Notes: generated by a model not told the origin, from the sequence alone. DNA of 64,000 bases from OLB4 sp002050165 (GCA_030263475.1 SZPC01000009.1:28962-92961); one strand, 5' to 3'; counted from the stretch's first letter, positions 17,720-27,010 are shown. A program made the numbers and translations.

Positions 17720-18338
17720 TATTTAATATTTTAATTTTATATTTTCCTTTTATCAGTTGGATCAAAATATCCGCATTATTAAATGAGAGAAAATGTTCAT
17801 CAGTAGTTAAAACCACAGTTTTTACTTTCTGATTCATTTTTAAATCCTCATCAGTAATTTTTTGATTCAACTTTTGAATTATTGCCTTAACCGGTAAAAC
17901 CCGTTTTAATTTTATGAAAATTGTATCCGGGTTTTTTGATAATTTAAAGAACTCGTAAATTTCATATGCAACTTCTTCATAAGGGTGAGCATTTATCATA
18001 TTTTCAATTACAGTTTGCAGTAACTCATAGCCGCATTCCATTTCTAACTTATATTCCCGTTCTATGCTCAGTTCACCGGCTTTCCCTGAGTATGGTTCCG
18101 AATTTTCAAGCGGGAGAAATGTGCCTGTACCAATTGTCCTAAAAGAACAATTCCTGTAGTTTCCAATAACTCCTGCTCCGGACTTTGACATTGCAATGAA
18201 GACTTTCTCTAAATATGATTCGGGAACGAATACGAAAATCTTGTAATGCTTGACTGTTCCATAAGCGATTACTTTTGAGCCAGTGATTTCATCTTTTTTA
18301 AATATTCCGGTTATGCTGTTAGCGCGATTGGTTTTCAT
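17688..18338 (-). CDS. NIF3/YqfO-like protein lacking the N-terminal metal-binding domain
   Basis: Residues about 30-130 match the PII/CutA-like insert of YqfO-type NIF3 proteins: YKIFVFVPESYLEKV, GAGVIGNYRNCSF and the ending NAHPYEEVAYEIYE. A normal NIF3 protein has about 365 residues with this insert between two halves of a dinuclear metal centre. Here the first half is missing, with stop codons directly upstream of the ATG, and the C-terminal half is short and lacks the expected histidine/glutamate motif. The protein (216 residues) is thus either a decayed NIF3 or a functional insert-only form. The frame is intact and the normal neighbour, the zinc-ribbon gene, is kept. Confidence 0.72.
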   Translation of the reverse strand: MKTNRANSITGIFKKDEITGSKVIAYGTVKHYKIFVFVPESYLEKVFIAMSKSGAGVIGNYRNCSFRTIGTGTFLPLENSEPYSGKAGELSIEREYKLEMECGYELLQTVIENMINAHPYEEVAYEIYEFFKLSKNPDTIFIKLKRVLPVKAIIQKLNQKITDEDLKMNQKVKTVVLTTDEHFLSFNNADILIQLIKGKYKIKILNNVNRRKQRRS

Positions 18339-18358
18339 TTACTAAGTGCGGGCAAAAA

Positions 18359-18385
18359 AAAAGTGTATCTTTTGGATACACTTTT
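18359..18385 (-). terminator. Rho-independent terminator downstream of metF
   Basis: An 11-bp perfect stem (AAAAGTGTATC at 18359-18369 with GATACACTTTT at 18375-18385) has a 5-base loop. Read on the minus strand it continues into a T tract, about 90 bases after the metF stop and just before the NIF3-like start. Confidence 0.82.
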
Positions 18386-18473
18386 AAAATTTGGTAATTA
18401 GTTCAATCCCAATTATCTTTTTACGTCTCATTGTTAAAATATAATCATGATGTTAAGGAAAATCAATTCAATA

Positions 18474-19424
18474 TTAAAGTTTTAATTTATCCATTAGCTT
18501 CTTTACCGGTTTTATGTTGTGCATAATGTAAAAATGAATGGATGAAACATTGTTGTTCAGAAGTTCTTCGCACTGCTTTAGCGTCCAGTTAATCCCAATT
18601 TCCATAGCATGCTCGGATTTTGATTTAAGTATTTCACCTGAGAGCTCTTCTGGTATGTTTACGAAAAAGTTTTTTGGTATATTAGTAAGATGTTTTTGTG
18701 TAAAAAGTATTTTCAGACCGGGAATAATCGGTACTGTGATACCCGCATCCCTGCACCTTCGGACGTAGTCGAAATAATATTTATTATCGAAAAACATTTG
18801 CGTAACAATGTATTCGGCACCCGCCTCAACTTTCTTCTTCGCGTATTCAACGTCGAACGATAAGTTCGGTGATTCGAAATGTTTTTCCGGATAACCGCCT
18901 ACCCCTATACAGAAATTTGTAGGTGATGCGTTCAAAAGTTCAGTATCAAGGTAAATGCCCTGATTCATTTTACTGATTTGATCAACCAATTCAATTGCAT
19001 ATCTGTTGGATGTACGTCCATCTGTAAGCGGTTTTATGTACCCGTTATCGTCACCACGTATTGCAAGGACATTTTCGATTCCGAGGTAATTAAGTTCAAT
19101 CAGTGCATCTTCTGTTTCCTCTTTAGTGAAACCCGTACACAGTAAATGTGGAACAGTATCAATATTATATTTATTCTTAATGGCAACACTGATTCCGATT
19201 GTGCCTGGTTTCTTTCTTTTAACTTTTTTCCTTATTCCGCTTGCGGTTTCCTCGTAATGAACTTCAGCTGAATGCGAAGTAACATCAATGAACGGTGGCT
19301 CAAACTTTATTAGTTCATCAATAATCTCGAATACTTGCCGTATATCGCCACCGCGTGGAAGCGGGATTATTTCAAAACTGATTAGCGGTCTGGTTGAGTT
19401 TTCTAAGTGTTCAGTTACTTTCAT
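18474..19424 (-). CDS. metF: Methylenetetrahydrofolate reductase
   Basis: MetF reduces 5,10-methylene-THF to 5-methyl-THF for methionine synthesis, using FAD. The 316-residue product is a TIM barrel with SFEIIPLPRGG near the start, the ALIELNYLGIENVLAIRGDD strand-turn, IGVGGYPEKH and EYIVTQMFFDN. These are the family's substrate and FAD contacts. Length is close to E. coli MetF (296). Its start overlaps the end of the TolB-like gene by 14 bases, so the two are probably one transcript, though no functional link is known. A terminator follows about 90 bases downstream. Confidence 0.94.
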   Translation of the reverse strand: MKVTEHLENSTRPLISFEIIPLPRGGDIRQVFEIIDELIKFEPPFIDVTSHSAEVHYEETASGIRKKVKRKKPGTIGISVAIKNKYNIDTVPHLLCTGFTKEETEDALIELNYLGIENVLAIRGDDNGYIKPLTDGRTSNRYAIELVDQISKMNQGIYLDTELLNASPTNFCIGVGGYPEKHFESPNLSFDVEYAKKKVEAGAEYIVTQMFFDNKYYFDYVRRCRDAGITVPIIPGLKILFTQKHLTNIPKNFFVNIPEELSGEILKSKSEHAMEIGINWTLKQCEELLNNNVSSIHFYIMHNIKPVKKLMDKLKL

Positions 19425-20409
19425 TGTTACTATTTACAAATACATCAGGATGCAAATTCATCCCGGAATTTGCGATTATATTATTTTCACCGGTAACTAT
19501 ATTCAGTGTCCCGATTGAATGTAAGTTTTGTTCGTCGGCATCATAAACAATCGTTTGATTATCAATCCACCTGAATACACCTATATTCCCGCCCTTTACG
19601 TTGAACTTCTTTTTCCCCGAACCATCGGATAACATAATGTTGAATTCTATATTAGTGTCCTCGATAGAAACAAATCCAATATATTTGTCGTCCGGAGAAA
19701 ATTTAGGTTGTGAGGCACTTGTTATTCCTTTCGTTAAAGGAGTTTCCACACCGTTCTCACAAATGTAAATTGTTCCCTGAAGGTTATTATTAAAACTTGC
19801 GTAAACGTATTTTTGATTGTCGCTTGAGATATCGGGTTCTAGATTTGCATTGCCGTTCACACTGATTTTGCTGATGTAATCATCTGACTCGTCATCAACA
19901 TCCATTCGGAATATACACTTTGAACCCTCGTCGAATCCGGAGAAAACAATGTATCTGCCATCATTTGAAATTACCTGTTGTGTAGAGAAGTCAATTGGTG
20001 ATATAGGTTCTGCATCAGGATCAGTTGGCTTCATTATATATAAAGTCGTTACACCAGCATGATCACCGCTAAAAATTATTTCATCACCGGAGTGGCTGAA
20101 GACAGGATTATCACCACCGAAAACAAAAAGTGGTTCACTGGCATTGTCCGATAAAACATTATCTACCATGTAAATCCTGCCATCGTCAGTTCTGAATACA
20201 ATTTTATTCCCATCGGGGGACCATCGAGGAAACATACAATTGAACGGTACGTTTGTGATCTGGCGTTTTGAAGAACCATCCACATTCATCGTAAACACTT
20301 GAAGTAAACCGGTGCTGTTATCAGATGAAACATAGGTGATTTTTGGTTGTGCGAAAGAATGTGAAAAAATGAAAAGTGAAGTTATAATTGTTAATAGTGT
20401 AAATCTCAT
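19411..20409 (-). CDS. Secreted TolB/PD40-type beta-propeller protein
   Basis: A signal peptide (MRFTLLTIITSLFIFSHSFAQ) precedes repeated TolB-like blades: WSPDGNKIVF, FSHSGDEIIF, ISNDGRYIVF, ISSDNQKYVY and FSPDDKYIGF. About six blades fit the 332 residues. It lacks the N-terminal domain of TolB itself and no tol-pal genes are near, so it is not called TolB. Such propellers commonly bind proteins or sugars in the periplasm. The ATG at 20409 starts the signal peptide; the open frame extends 9 codons further. It runs into metF with a 14-base overlap. Confidence 0.82.
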   Translation of the reverse strand: MRFTLLTIITSLFIFSHSFAQPKITYVSSDNSTGLLQVFTMNVDGSSKRQITNVPFNCMFPRWSPDGNKIVFRTDDGRIYMVDNVLSDNASEPLFVFGGDNPVFSHSGDEIIFSGDHAGVTTLYIMKPTDPDAEPISPIDFSTQQVISNDGRYIVFSGFDEGSKCIFRMDVDDESDDYISKISVNGNANLEPDISSDNQKYVYASFNNNLQGTIYICENGVETPLTKGITSASQPKFSPDDKYIGFVSIEDTNIEFNIMLSDGSGKKKFNVKGGNIGVFRWIDNQTIVYDADEQNLHSIGTLNIVTGENNIIANSGMNLHPDVFVNSNNESN

Positions 20410-20576
20410 TTTCGGAATTTCTTTAAGTAAAACCACAAGTTACCTTTTAATGAAATTTTATTAAAGACTATTACATTGCACTTTTTTAAAATTCCGGTAC
20501 ATAAAAAACTACAATCAAAGTTATCAAAGTTAATGAAGGACATTAAAATTATTGCACGTTTTGTTTAAATTTAAAA

Positions 20577-21002
20577 ATGACTAAAAGCGAAATTAGAAAA
20601 ATAATTCCGGAAAGTTCATTTAAATTTTCAACCTCGAGGAGCGGTGGAAAAGGCGGACAGAATATAAACAAAGTTGAAACGAAAGTTGAACTTGTATATA
20701 ATATAAAACACAGCAAAGAACTAACGGATGACCAAAAAGCATTTATCACGGGCAATTTAAAAAACCGAATTGATAAAAAAGGGAACTTGAGGATAACTTC
20801 AGATATACACAGAGCGCAGTTTAAAAATAAACAAACTGTGATAGAAAAGTTCTATACTATCTTTGCAAAAGCGCTGAAGAAAAAAGCAATAAGAAAAAAA
20901 ACAACACCAACCTTAGCTTCAAAACTTGAGAATCAGAAGAGCAAACAGGTTCTTTCTGCTAAGAAGAAATTGAGGAAAGTAAAGCTGGATGATTTATTAT
21001 GA
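20577..21002 (+). CDS. arfB: Alternative ribosome-rescue factor ArfB (YaeJ family peptidyl-tRNA hydrolase)
   Basis: ArfB frees ribosomes stalled at mRNA ends by hydrolysing peptidyl-tRNA. The 141-residue protein has the release-factor GGQ at residues 26-28 in the context SRSGGKGGQNINKVETKVEL, and a basic C-terminal tail (RKKTTPTLASKLENQKSKQ) as needed to occupy the empty mRNA channel. It lacks the stop-codon recognition domains of RF1/RF2. Its stop overlaps the pgeF start by 4 bases (ATGA). Whether tmRNA is also present elsewhere is unknown. Confidence 0.93.
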   Translation: MTKSEIRKIIPESSFKFSTSRSGGKGGQNINKVETKVELVYNIKHSKELTDDQKAFITGNLKNRIDKKGNLRITSDIHRAQFKNKQTVIEKFYTIFAKALKKKAIRKKTTPTLASKLENQKSKQVLSAKKKLRKVKLDDLL

Positions 21003-21763
21003 CTTTTGAAAAATCAAACTCGGAAATAAAAATAATTATCTCCAATAAATTCAAAAAATACCCCGAACTCATATTCGGAATGAGTACAACGCGAGGAGGT
21101 ATATCACCGGAGCCTTACGGAATGAACCTTAGTCTTTCTACCAATGATAATCCTGAACATGTTTTAAAAAACCGTGAAATATTTTTTAGTGAACTTGGTA
21201 TATCTGTCGAAAATATAAATTTTCAAAAGCAGGTTCATTCTGCCGAATCTAAGTATATTAATGTGCCGGGTTTTGCCGGTGAGTGCGATGCAACCTATAC
21301 TAATCAACCCGGTGTATTTCTTACAGTCAGTGTTGCAGATTGCCTTCCGGTCTTTCTTTACGATCCCGGAAAAAAAGTTGTAGCAGGAATTCACGCGGGA
21401 TGGCGGGGAACGGTTGGAGAAATTGTAAAAAAAACCATTGGCAAATTATCTAAGGAATTCAACTGTTTGCCGGATAAATTAATAGCTTTTATGGGACCTT
21501 GTATATCGCAGGATAAGTTTGAAGTAGGGGAAGAAGTTGGAATGTTATTTGCGGATGAAGTCAAGTATTTCAGAAAAGGGAAATATTTTATAGATATCCG
21601 TGGTGATAACCACCGGCAATTGCTGGAATCAGGAGTAAAGGAAGAGAATATTGAAAACAATTACCAATGCACTTACTCGGAATTTTCGACTTTGCATTCT
21701 TTCCGGAGGGACGGTTCTCAATCAGGTCGAATGTTTGGAGTGATTGGGATGAGAGAGGTCTAA
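20999..21763 (+). CDS. pgeF: Laccase-domain protein, PgeF/YfiH family
   Basis: Members of this family act on purine nucleosides and have been tied to peptidoglycan editing; older annotations call them polyphenol oxidases. The 254-residue product has the metal-site motifs QKQVHSA, SVADCLPVFL, GIHAGWRGTVG and FMGPCIS. Length is normal. It is coupled to arfB by a 4-base overlap, and its last 4 bases overlap the end of the convergent MFS gene. No product specificity can be read from the sequence. Confidence 0.92.
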   Translation: MTFEKSNSEIKIIISNKFKKYPELIFGMSTTRGGISPEPYGMNLSLSTNDNPEHVLKNREIFFSELGISVENINFQKQVHSAESKYINVPGFAGECDATYTNQPGVFLTVSVADCLPVFLYDPGKKVVAGIHAGWRGTVGEIVKKTIGKLSKEFNCLPDKLIAFMGPCISQDKFEVGEEVGMLFADEVKYFRKGKYFIDIRGDNHRQLLESGVKEENIENNYQCTYSEFSTLHSFRRDGSQSGRMFGVIGMREV

Positions 21764-22980
21764 GGTGCAAATTTTGTTTTTTGTTGATACTTCCTGATTG
21801 TATAAAAAGTTAAAAGTAGCATGATTGCTCCACCGGTAATAAATGGAGCCTTATAGCCCAGGTATTCATAAACAACTCCTCCCCATACTGGTCCGAAAAA
21901 TCTGGCAAGAGAACCTAACGATTGATTGACCCCTAAAATTGACCCCTGTTCATCGCTGCCAATATTTTGAGAAATGAGGCTGAGCGGTATGGTGTTATTT
22001 ATACCGTTTCCGAACGCGAGTATAAAAAGTATGATCAGCAACACCGGGATATTGGTAGAGTACCCAATTAACCCCAGTCCGAAAATTGATAGAAAAATCC
22101 CGATAATGAGTGACCGCTCATCACCGAATAAATGTTTGAATAACCTTAAAAAGACGAGTTGAACAAAAGAACCCATAATCCCGAGAAATGAGAATAGATA
22201 TCCGATCTGTGCTTCTGAAAGTGCAAGTCCATCGCGCCTTTCGGCGAATAACTGAAAAGTACCGAAGATGTTGGAATATGCAAAAATAATAAAGAAGGAA
22301 ATTATAACAAGGTAACCGATTTTCGGGCTAACAATTACATCAATAATTTTCCGAACATCTAATGATTTTATTTTTTTATTTGCGCGATTTCTTTGGATAA
22401 TTTCTGCAGGTAACGATTCTTTAAAAATAAAGATTGCCATTGCAAGTGCAATCAGTGAAAGCGCGGCAGCAAAGAAGACAGGGAGACCGAAACCGAACTT
22501 ATGAGCAAGTACCCCGCCGACTGCAGGACCGAAAACAAAACCAAGCGCAAAAGCTGCACCGATTAATCCCATGCCTTTGGTGCGCTCCTCAGCAGTTGTA
22601 ACGTCTGAGATTACCGCCTGTGCCGCTGAGATATTTGCTGCAAAAATTCCTGCAAAAGCCCTCGAAAGTAGCAAAAGCAACATTGAACTCATTATACCTG
22701 AGAACACTAATCCAAGCAATATATTTGAAATAACGCTACCGATCAAACTGATTATCAAAATTGGTTTTCTACCATAACGATCGGAAAGTGAACCCCATAT
22801 TGGTGTAAAGAAAAACTGCATTAGCGAATAAATACCCGCAATAAGTCCGATCATTGATTCATTGAGTTCGAGAACGGTTACAGAAAAAAAGGGGAGCAAC
22901 GGAATTATTATACCGAACCCGAGCAGGTCAATAAAAATTGTTATAAAAATTACAAGAAGAGCCGGATTTTTTTTCTTCAT
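21760..22980 (-). CDS. Major facilitator superfamily efflux transporter, Tet/TCR-like
   Basis: The 406-residue product has 12 predicted hydrophobic helices and the signature loop GSLSDRYGRKPILI between helices 2 and 3, plus GAAFALGFVFGPAVGG in helix 5 (antiporter motif C). This places it with drug:H+ antiporters such as TetA-like pumps. Substrate is unknown. The ATG at 22980 is used; a longer in-frame start would lie inside the upstream gene and add non-family residues. It begins 2 bases after the stop of the site-2 protease gene, so the two are likely co-transcribed. Confidence 0.87.
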   Translation of the reverse strand: MKKKNPALLVIFITIFIDLLGFGIIIPLLPFFSVTVLELNESMIGLIAGIYSLMQFFFTPIWGSLSDRYGRKPILIISLIGSVISNILLGLVFSGIMSSMLLLLLSRAFAGIFAANISAAQAVISDVTTAEERTKGMGLIGAAFALGFVFGPAVGGVLAHKFGFGLPVFFAAALSLIALAMAIFIFKESLPAEIIQRNRANKKIKSLDVRKIIDVIVSPKIGYLVIISFFIIFAYSNIFGTFQLFAERRDGLALSEAQIGYLFSFLGIMGSFVQLVFLRLFKHLFGDERSLIIGIFLSIFGLGLIGYSTNIPVLLIILFILAFGNGINNTIPLSLISQNIGSDEQGSILGVNQSLGSLARFFGPVWGGVVYEYLGYKAPFITGGAIMLLLTFYTIRKYQQKTKFAP

Positions 22981-22982
22981 TT

Positions 22983-23987
22983 TCAGAATCCGGTTATAGG
23001 GATTGGAGTGAACGATGTAACGAAAATCAGAAACGAAAACCATCCAAGAGTAACTCTCGTTAAACTCAGTGGTTGATCAAAGTCATAAACATTATCAGGG
23101 TGTTTAATTTTTATTACGAAGAAAATCAGAAGTGCCCACACTAACCAGTTGATGGAACCAATCTCGAAATTAATTCCTATTAACGGCAGAAATCCCGCTA
23201 ATCCGAATATTATTAATAGTCCGAATACAACATATGCAATCTTCGTATGATTTTTCCCGAACATGGCATAAGAAATATGCCCACCATCAAGTTGACCTAC
23301 CGGCATCATATTTAAAGCTGTAATCAGTAATCCGAACCAACCGACGCAGAGAAACGGATAATGGTAAACCTCGTTCATCGGCGGCATGAAAGAACTTTGT
23401 GGAGACACGAAAATTTTTTCTAATGTGTAAAAAAGTACATTGTTCCCGAAGGCGAACCCTTCAGTTGAAATACCTGATGTTATATATTCGGGATGAATCG
23501 TATATAAAAAATCAATCGAGGGTAGTGTAATAAAACCTATAATAAGAATGATTACTGAAACAACCCAACCGGATATAGGACCTGCTACAGCAATATCAAA
23601 TAAAGCTTTTCTTGATTGTGTCGGTGATTTCATTCTTATAACCGCACCCATTGTACCGAACGGATTTAGAAACGGGAAAGGGAATGGTATGTAATACGGC
23701 AGTGTTACCGAAACTTTGTGATAAATTGCAGCAAAATAATGCCCGAATTCGTGCGCTGTTATTACAAGTAAGATAAGTGCCGAATACAAAAGTCCACTCT
23801 CAAAATTTTCTAATTGATATGGATTTTGATTTGCCCAACCCACGCCCGCAATAGTCGTGGAAAAAAATGTGAGAATGAAGAGAATTATATTGGTTATGAA
23901 GGAGAACTTTCCGCCTTTTGTTACTTCCTTTACTCTCAAGTAATATTCATCATCATTCGACTGGTCAAATGAAGGGTATTGAGACAT
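22983..23987 (-). CDS. Site-2 protease family membrane metalloprotease
   Basis: M50-family proteases cut transmembrane segments of regulators. The 334-residue protein has the zinc motif HEFGH at 79-83 and the third ligand region NMMPVGQLDGGH at about 226-237 (Asp of LDG). There are about seven hydrophobic helices and no PDZ domain, so this is the FtsH-like EcfE-free group rather than RseP. It has a soluble N-terminus of about 25 residues. Downstream lies an MFS pump 2 bases away. No anti-sigma factor is adjacent; the substrate is unknown. Confidence 0.88.
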   Translation of the reverse strand: MSQYPSFDQSNDDEYYLRVKEVTKGGKFSFITNIILFILTFFSTTIAGVGWANQNPYQLENFESGLLYSALILLVITAHEFGHYFAAIYHKVSVTLPYYIPFPFPFLNPFGTMGAVIRMKSPTQSRKALFDIAVAGPISGWVVSVIILIIGFITLPSIDFLYTIHPEYITSGISTEGFAFGNNVLFYTLEKIFVSPQSSFMPPMNEVYHYPFLCVGWFGLLITALNMMPVGQLDGGHISYAMFGKNHTKIAYVVFGLLIIFGLAGFLPLIGINFEIGSINWLVWALLIFFVIKIKHPDNVYDFDQPLSLTRVTLGWFSFLIFVTSFTPIPITGF

Positions 23988-24130
23988 ATCAGCAAAATTA
24001 TCGTTAACTCATGTTAATTTCAATTTTCTTAATTGCACATACTTTTTCGCGATTCAAATACTAATGTGCCGGTGCTAATTAATTGTAACTTTTATTAATG
24101 CGCGAATTTTGAAATATTAAAAGAAAAAAT

Positions 24131-25060
24131 TTGGATGACAACTTAAAACGGATACATGCACCGCTTTCATCATTTCACCCGTTGTTATTTGTAGCCCTGG
24201 TTCTACTTGTGATTTTTTTTCTGTATCAGATTGTCTCTGCCGTACTTGTAATTTCGTTTGTTGGCCTAGAACTTAATTACGATAAGGAAAATATTGACAC
24301 GATCAGAATTATCACAATGTTTGCGCAATTCATGTTTCTCTTGATTCCATCAGTTATCCTCACAATGCTGCGGGGAGATACGATGAAAAACGGATTTCGG
24401 TTAAATTATCCACCGGGTAAAATTTTATTTATTAGTATTGCCGGAATACTAATGTTACAACCGATAATGCAGGCTTATCTGGTAATTCAAAATAAAATTT
24501 TATTCTCTCTTCCGTTCGGGACTGAATATATTAAAATGTTAAAAGAATTCTTCGATACCCTGGAACAATCAACCTTAAACTTGGTTTCTTCCGATAACAT
24601 TCCGGAGCTAATATTGGTTGTCCTTGTAATTGCAGTAACTCCTGCGATATGCGAAGAAGGATTGTTCAGAGGGCTTGTTTTAAAAAACATGCTTCTGTTT
24701 TCCACACCTGCAAGAGCTGTGGCAACTACAGGTATAATATTTGCTATGTTCCACTTTCATCCGTTTAATCTGTTGCCCCTTATTCTTGTCGGGATATTTC
24801 TGACATATATAACTTATGTAAGCAATAGCATTTTCCCTGCGGTAATTTGCCACTTCATTAATAATTTACTTGCCGTGTTATCAGTGTTTTTCTACGGGAA
24901 GGAGAATTTCAATGATTTTAATATTCCGTTAAATGAAACACTTGCTCTCTCAGGTATCGGGGTCATTTGCGCTGTTTGTTTATACTTTCTTATGAAAATA
25001 TTGTCAAGGGAACATCAAATGAGAAATACTAATTTACCGGAGAATATGAATGTCCAATAA
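24131..25060 (+). CDS. CPBP-family intramembrane glutamic metalloprotease
   Basis: CPBP (CaaX protease/bacteriocin-processing, Abi) proteins are membrane proteases. The 309-residue product has about eight hydrophobic helices, the EExxxR motif as EEGLFR (E175, E176, R180) and the following histidines in FAMFHFHP (H208, H210). The start is TTG at 24131; no in-frame ATG is close. It overlaps cdsA by 11 bases, which suggests linked expression with phospholipid synthesis. Role and substrate are unknown. Confidence 0.86.
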   Translation: MDDNLKRIHAPLSSFHPLLFVALVLLVIFFLYQIVSAVLVISFVGLELNYDKENIDTIRIITMFAQFMFLLIPSVILTMLRGDTMKNGFRLNYPPGKILFISIAGILMLQPIMQAYLVIQNKILFSLPFGTEYIKMLKEFFDTLEQSTLNLVSSDNIPELILVVLVIAVTPAICEEGLFRGLVLKNMLLFSTPARAVATTGIIFAMFHFHPFNLLPLILVGIFLTYITYVSNSIFPAVICHFINNLLAVLSVFFYGKENFNDFNIPLNETLALSGIGVICAVCLYFLMKILSREHQMRNTNLPENMNVQ

Positions 25061-25841
25061 CTCAATCAGAATTTTAACTGGGTTGGTAGGAATTCCTTTG
25101 CTTGTATTTATAATTGTCTCTGAGGGATTTTATTATCTCGGATTAACTTTAATAGTTTCTTTTTTTTGTCTTTGGGAATTTCATGAACTATTCGGTAAAA
25201 AAGGCTATGGATCAAGGAAAATCATAACGATTATATTATCAGTTTTAATTTTATTGGTATCATTTATGCTACCATCATGGACAAAAATTTTATTTCTCGT
25301 TTCAGTATTTGTATTAATTTCAACTGAAATATTTTATAAAAACCGGAATCCGGTAAGTTTGTTTGTGTCAATTTCCGGTTTACTGTATATCACCTTACCC
25401 TTTGTTCTGACATTTGAGTTAATAAATATGTACGATTTTAAACCAGTATTGTTGATTTTCATAATGGTCTGGTCGTGTGACACGTCCGCATATTTTTTCG
25501 GGAAGAAATTTGGCAAACACAAAGTCTCGGATATCAGTCCCCGAAAGACATGGGAGGGAAGCATCGCAGGATTTGTTGTATCGGTTATCGCAGCATTAAT
25601 ATACCGGGAATTTTTTCCCGAATGGATTTCATTTTTTGATGCTATTATTATCGGGGTCATAGGTGGTATATTCTCACAAATCGGTGATTTGTTTGAATCA
25701 ATGCTGAAAAGATATTCGGGAGTAAAGGATTCATCTGAATTAATCCCCGGGCATGGAGGTTTTCTTGATAGGTTTGATAGTTTTATTTTTGTGGCAGTCC
25801 CGTTTTTTTTATACTTTGCATATATTAAACCTGAGATATGA
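25050..25841 (+). CDS. cdsA: Phosphatidate cytidylyltransferase (CDP-diacylglycerol synthase)
   Basis: CdsA activates phosphatidate with CTP to make CDP-diacylglycerol, the substrate of both PssA and PgsA coded elsewhere in this window. The 263-residue product has seven or more hydrophobic helices and the C-terminal family signature SMLKRYSGVKDSSELIPGHG followed by GFLDRFDSF. MVWSCDTSAYFFGKKFGKHK upstream is also typical. It overlaps the CPBP protease gene by 11 bases. Confidence 0.95.
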   Translation: MSNNSIRILTGLVGIPLLVFIIVSEGFYYLGLTLIVSFFCLWEFHELFGKKGYGSRKIITIILSVLILLVSFMLPSWTKILFLVSVFVLISTEIFYKNRNPVSLFVSISGLLYITLPFVLTFELINMYDFKPVLLIFIMVWSCDTSAYFFGKKFGKHKVSDISPRKTWEGSIAGFVVSVIAALIYREFFPEWISFFDAIIIGVIGGIFSQIGDLFESMLKRYSGVKDSSELIPGHGGFLDRFDSFIFVAVPFFLYFAYIKPEI

Positions 25842-25925
25842 CAGGTATATCATAAATGTGATTTAACTTGACAAGAATTTTATAGTTTTTAAATTTGTAG
25901 TCAGCAGTGAAATTATTTAAACTGA

Positions 25926-26444
25926 ATGCCAAGGAAAAAGAAATATAAAGTAGAAGAAACAGTTTCCCGGAAAAAGTCTGCCAGGAAAAACATAACCTCA
26001 GATGAAGATTTCGATCTTACGAATTTTCCGTTAGCAAATGATAATTATGTTGAAGAAGATTTAATCGGTGAGATTGATGAGGAAGACGAAGAACAGGAAG
26101 TGATGAGCCACATAAGGGAATACGAAAAGGAACATAAATCAAAACTTGTAAACATTTATAAAAAAATCGGAAAACCAAAATTCAAAGCGGTTGCAAATTT
26201 CAAAGATGATAAAGCTCTCAAAGCGGAATATGAAAAATTCATAATCCTGTTGGACAAACATAACATCGTCGTTCATTTTAAAAACGAATATCCCGTCAGT
26301 GAAAAATACAGGTTCATAATTGATGAAGTATTTAATCAGGACGTGGAAGATACACAGAATACAAAGATTCATATTAATTTTGTTTATGAAGATTTTCATC
26401 CGGAAATGGATTTTGATGGTGAAGACGATGATGAATTCTATTAA
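25926..26444 (+). CDS. Hypothetical acidic protein
   Basis: I do not recognise this 172-residue protein. It begins with a basic stretch (MPRKKKYK, RKKSARK), then a strongly acidic segment (EEDLIGEIDEEDEEQE), a central helix-rich part and a beta-rich part of about 100 residues that may be a small folded domain, and ends EDDDEFY. No signal peptide or membrane helix is seen, so it should be cytoplasmic. It lies 84 bases after cdsA and 8 bases before a thioredoxin-fold gene, on the same strand. Coding is supported by the full-length frame and tight spacing. Confidence 0.72.
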   Translation: MPRKKKYKVEETVSRKKSARKNITSDEDFDLTNFPLANDNYVEEDLIGEIDEEDEEQEVMSHIREYEKEHKSKLVNIYKKIGKPKFKAVANFKDDKALKAEYEKFIILLDKHNIVVHFKNEYPVSEKYRFIIDEVFNQDVEDTQNTKIHINFVYEDFHPEMDFDGEDDDEFY

Positions 26445-26452
26445 TTATCAAA

Positions 26453-27004
26453 ATGGCTCTTAAATACAGTAACGAATTAAATCCCGGCTCTGAAATAATA
26501 CATTTTGAATTGAAAGGAACGGATGGTGATTTGCACAGTCCGGAGAAATATGCTGACAAGGAAATTATTGTGATAATCTTTATGTGTAACCACTGTCCTT
26601 ACGTAAAAGCAATTACCGGCAGACTAGTTAAGTTACACTCGGATTACAAAGATAAAGGTGTTCAGTTAATTGGTATCAATCCGAATGATCCTGTGCAATA
26701 TCCTGAAGATTCTTTTGATGAGATGATTAAATTTTCTATTGAAAGGGGATTGAAATTTCCGTATCTGACTGATCACACACAGGAAGTTGCACATAACTAT
26801 TACGCAGCTTGCACTCCGGATATTTATGTGTTCGACAGAGAGCGAAAGCTCCGGTATCACGGCAGATTAGATGATAACTGGCAGGATGAAGATAAAGTAA
26901 CTTCAAGCGATCTTCAAAAAGCGATTGACTTACTACTTGAAAAACGGGCAATAGATTTTCAGCAAATTCCTTCTATGGGTTGCTCAATAAAATGGAAAAA
27001 TTAA
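26453..27004 (+). CDS. Thioredoxin-fold protein, AhpC/TSA-redoxin type
   Basis: The 183-residue product has a redoxin fold: FELKGTDGDLHS, IIVIIFMCNHCPYVKA with a Cys-x-x-Cys pair, GINPNDPVQYPED and ACTPDIYVFD. It is the thioredoxin-family protein seen widely in Bacteroidota, resembling peroxiredoxin and ResA but with the CxxC in the strand-helix junction. It has no signal peptide and should be cytoplasmic. Function is probably thiol-disulfide exchange; the partner is unknown. It sits between the acidic hypothetical protein (8 bases) and gpmA (6 bases). Confidence 0.88.
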   Translation: MALKYSNELNPGSEIIHFELKGTDGDLHSPEKYADKEIIVIIFMCNHCPYVKAITGRLVKLHSDYKDKGVQLIGINPNDPVQYPEDSFDEMIKFSIERGLKFPYLTDHTQEVAHNYYAACTPDIYVFDRERKLRYHGRLDDNWQDEDKVTSSDLQKAIDLLLEKRAIDFQQIPSMGCSIKWKN

Positions 27005-27010
27005 CCTATC

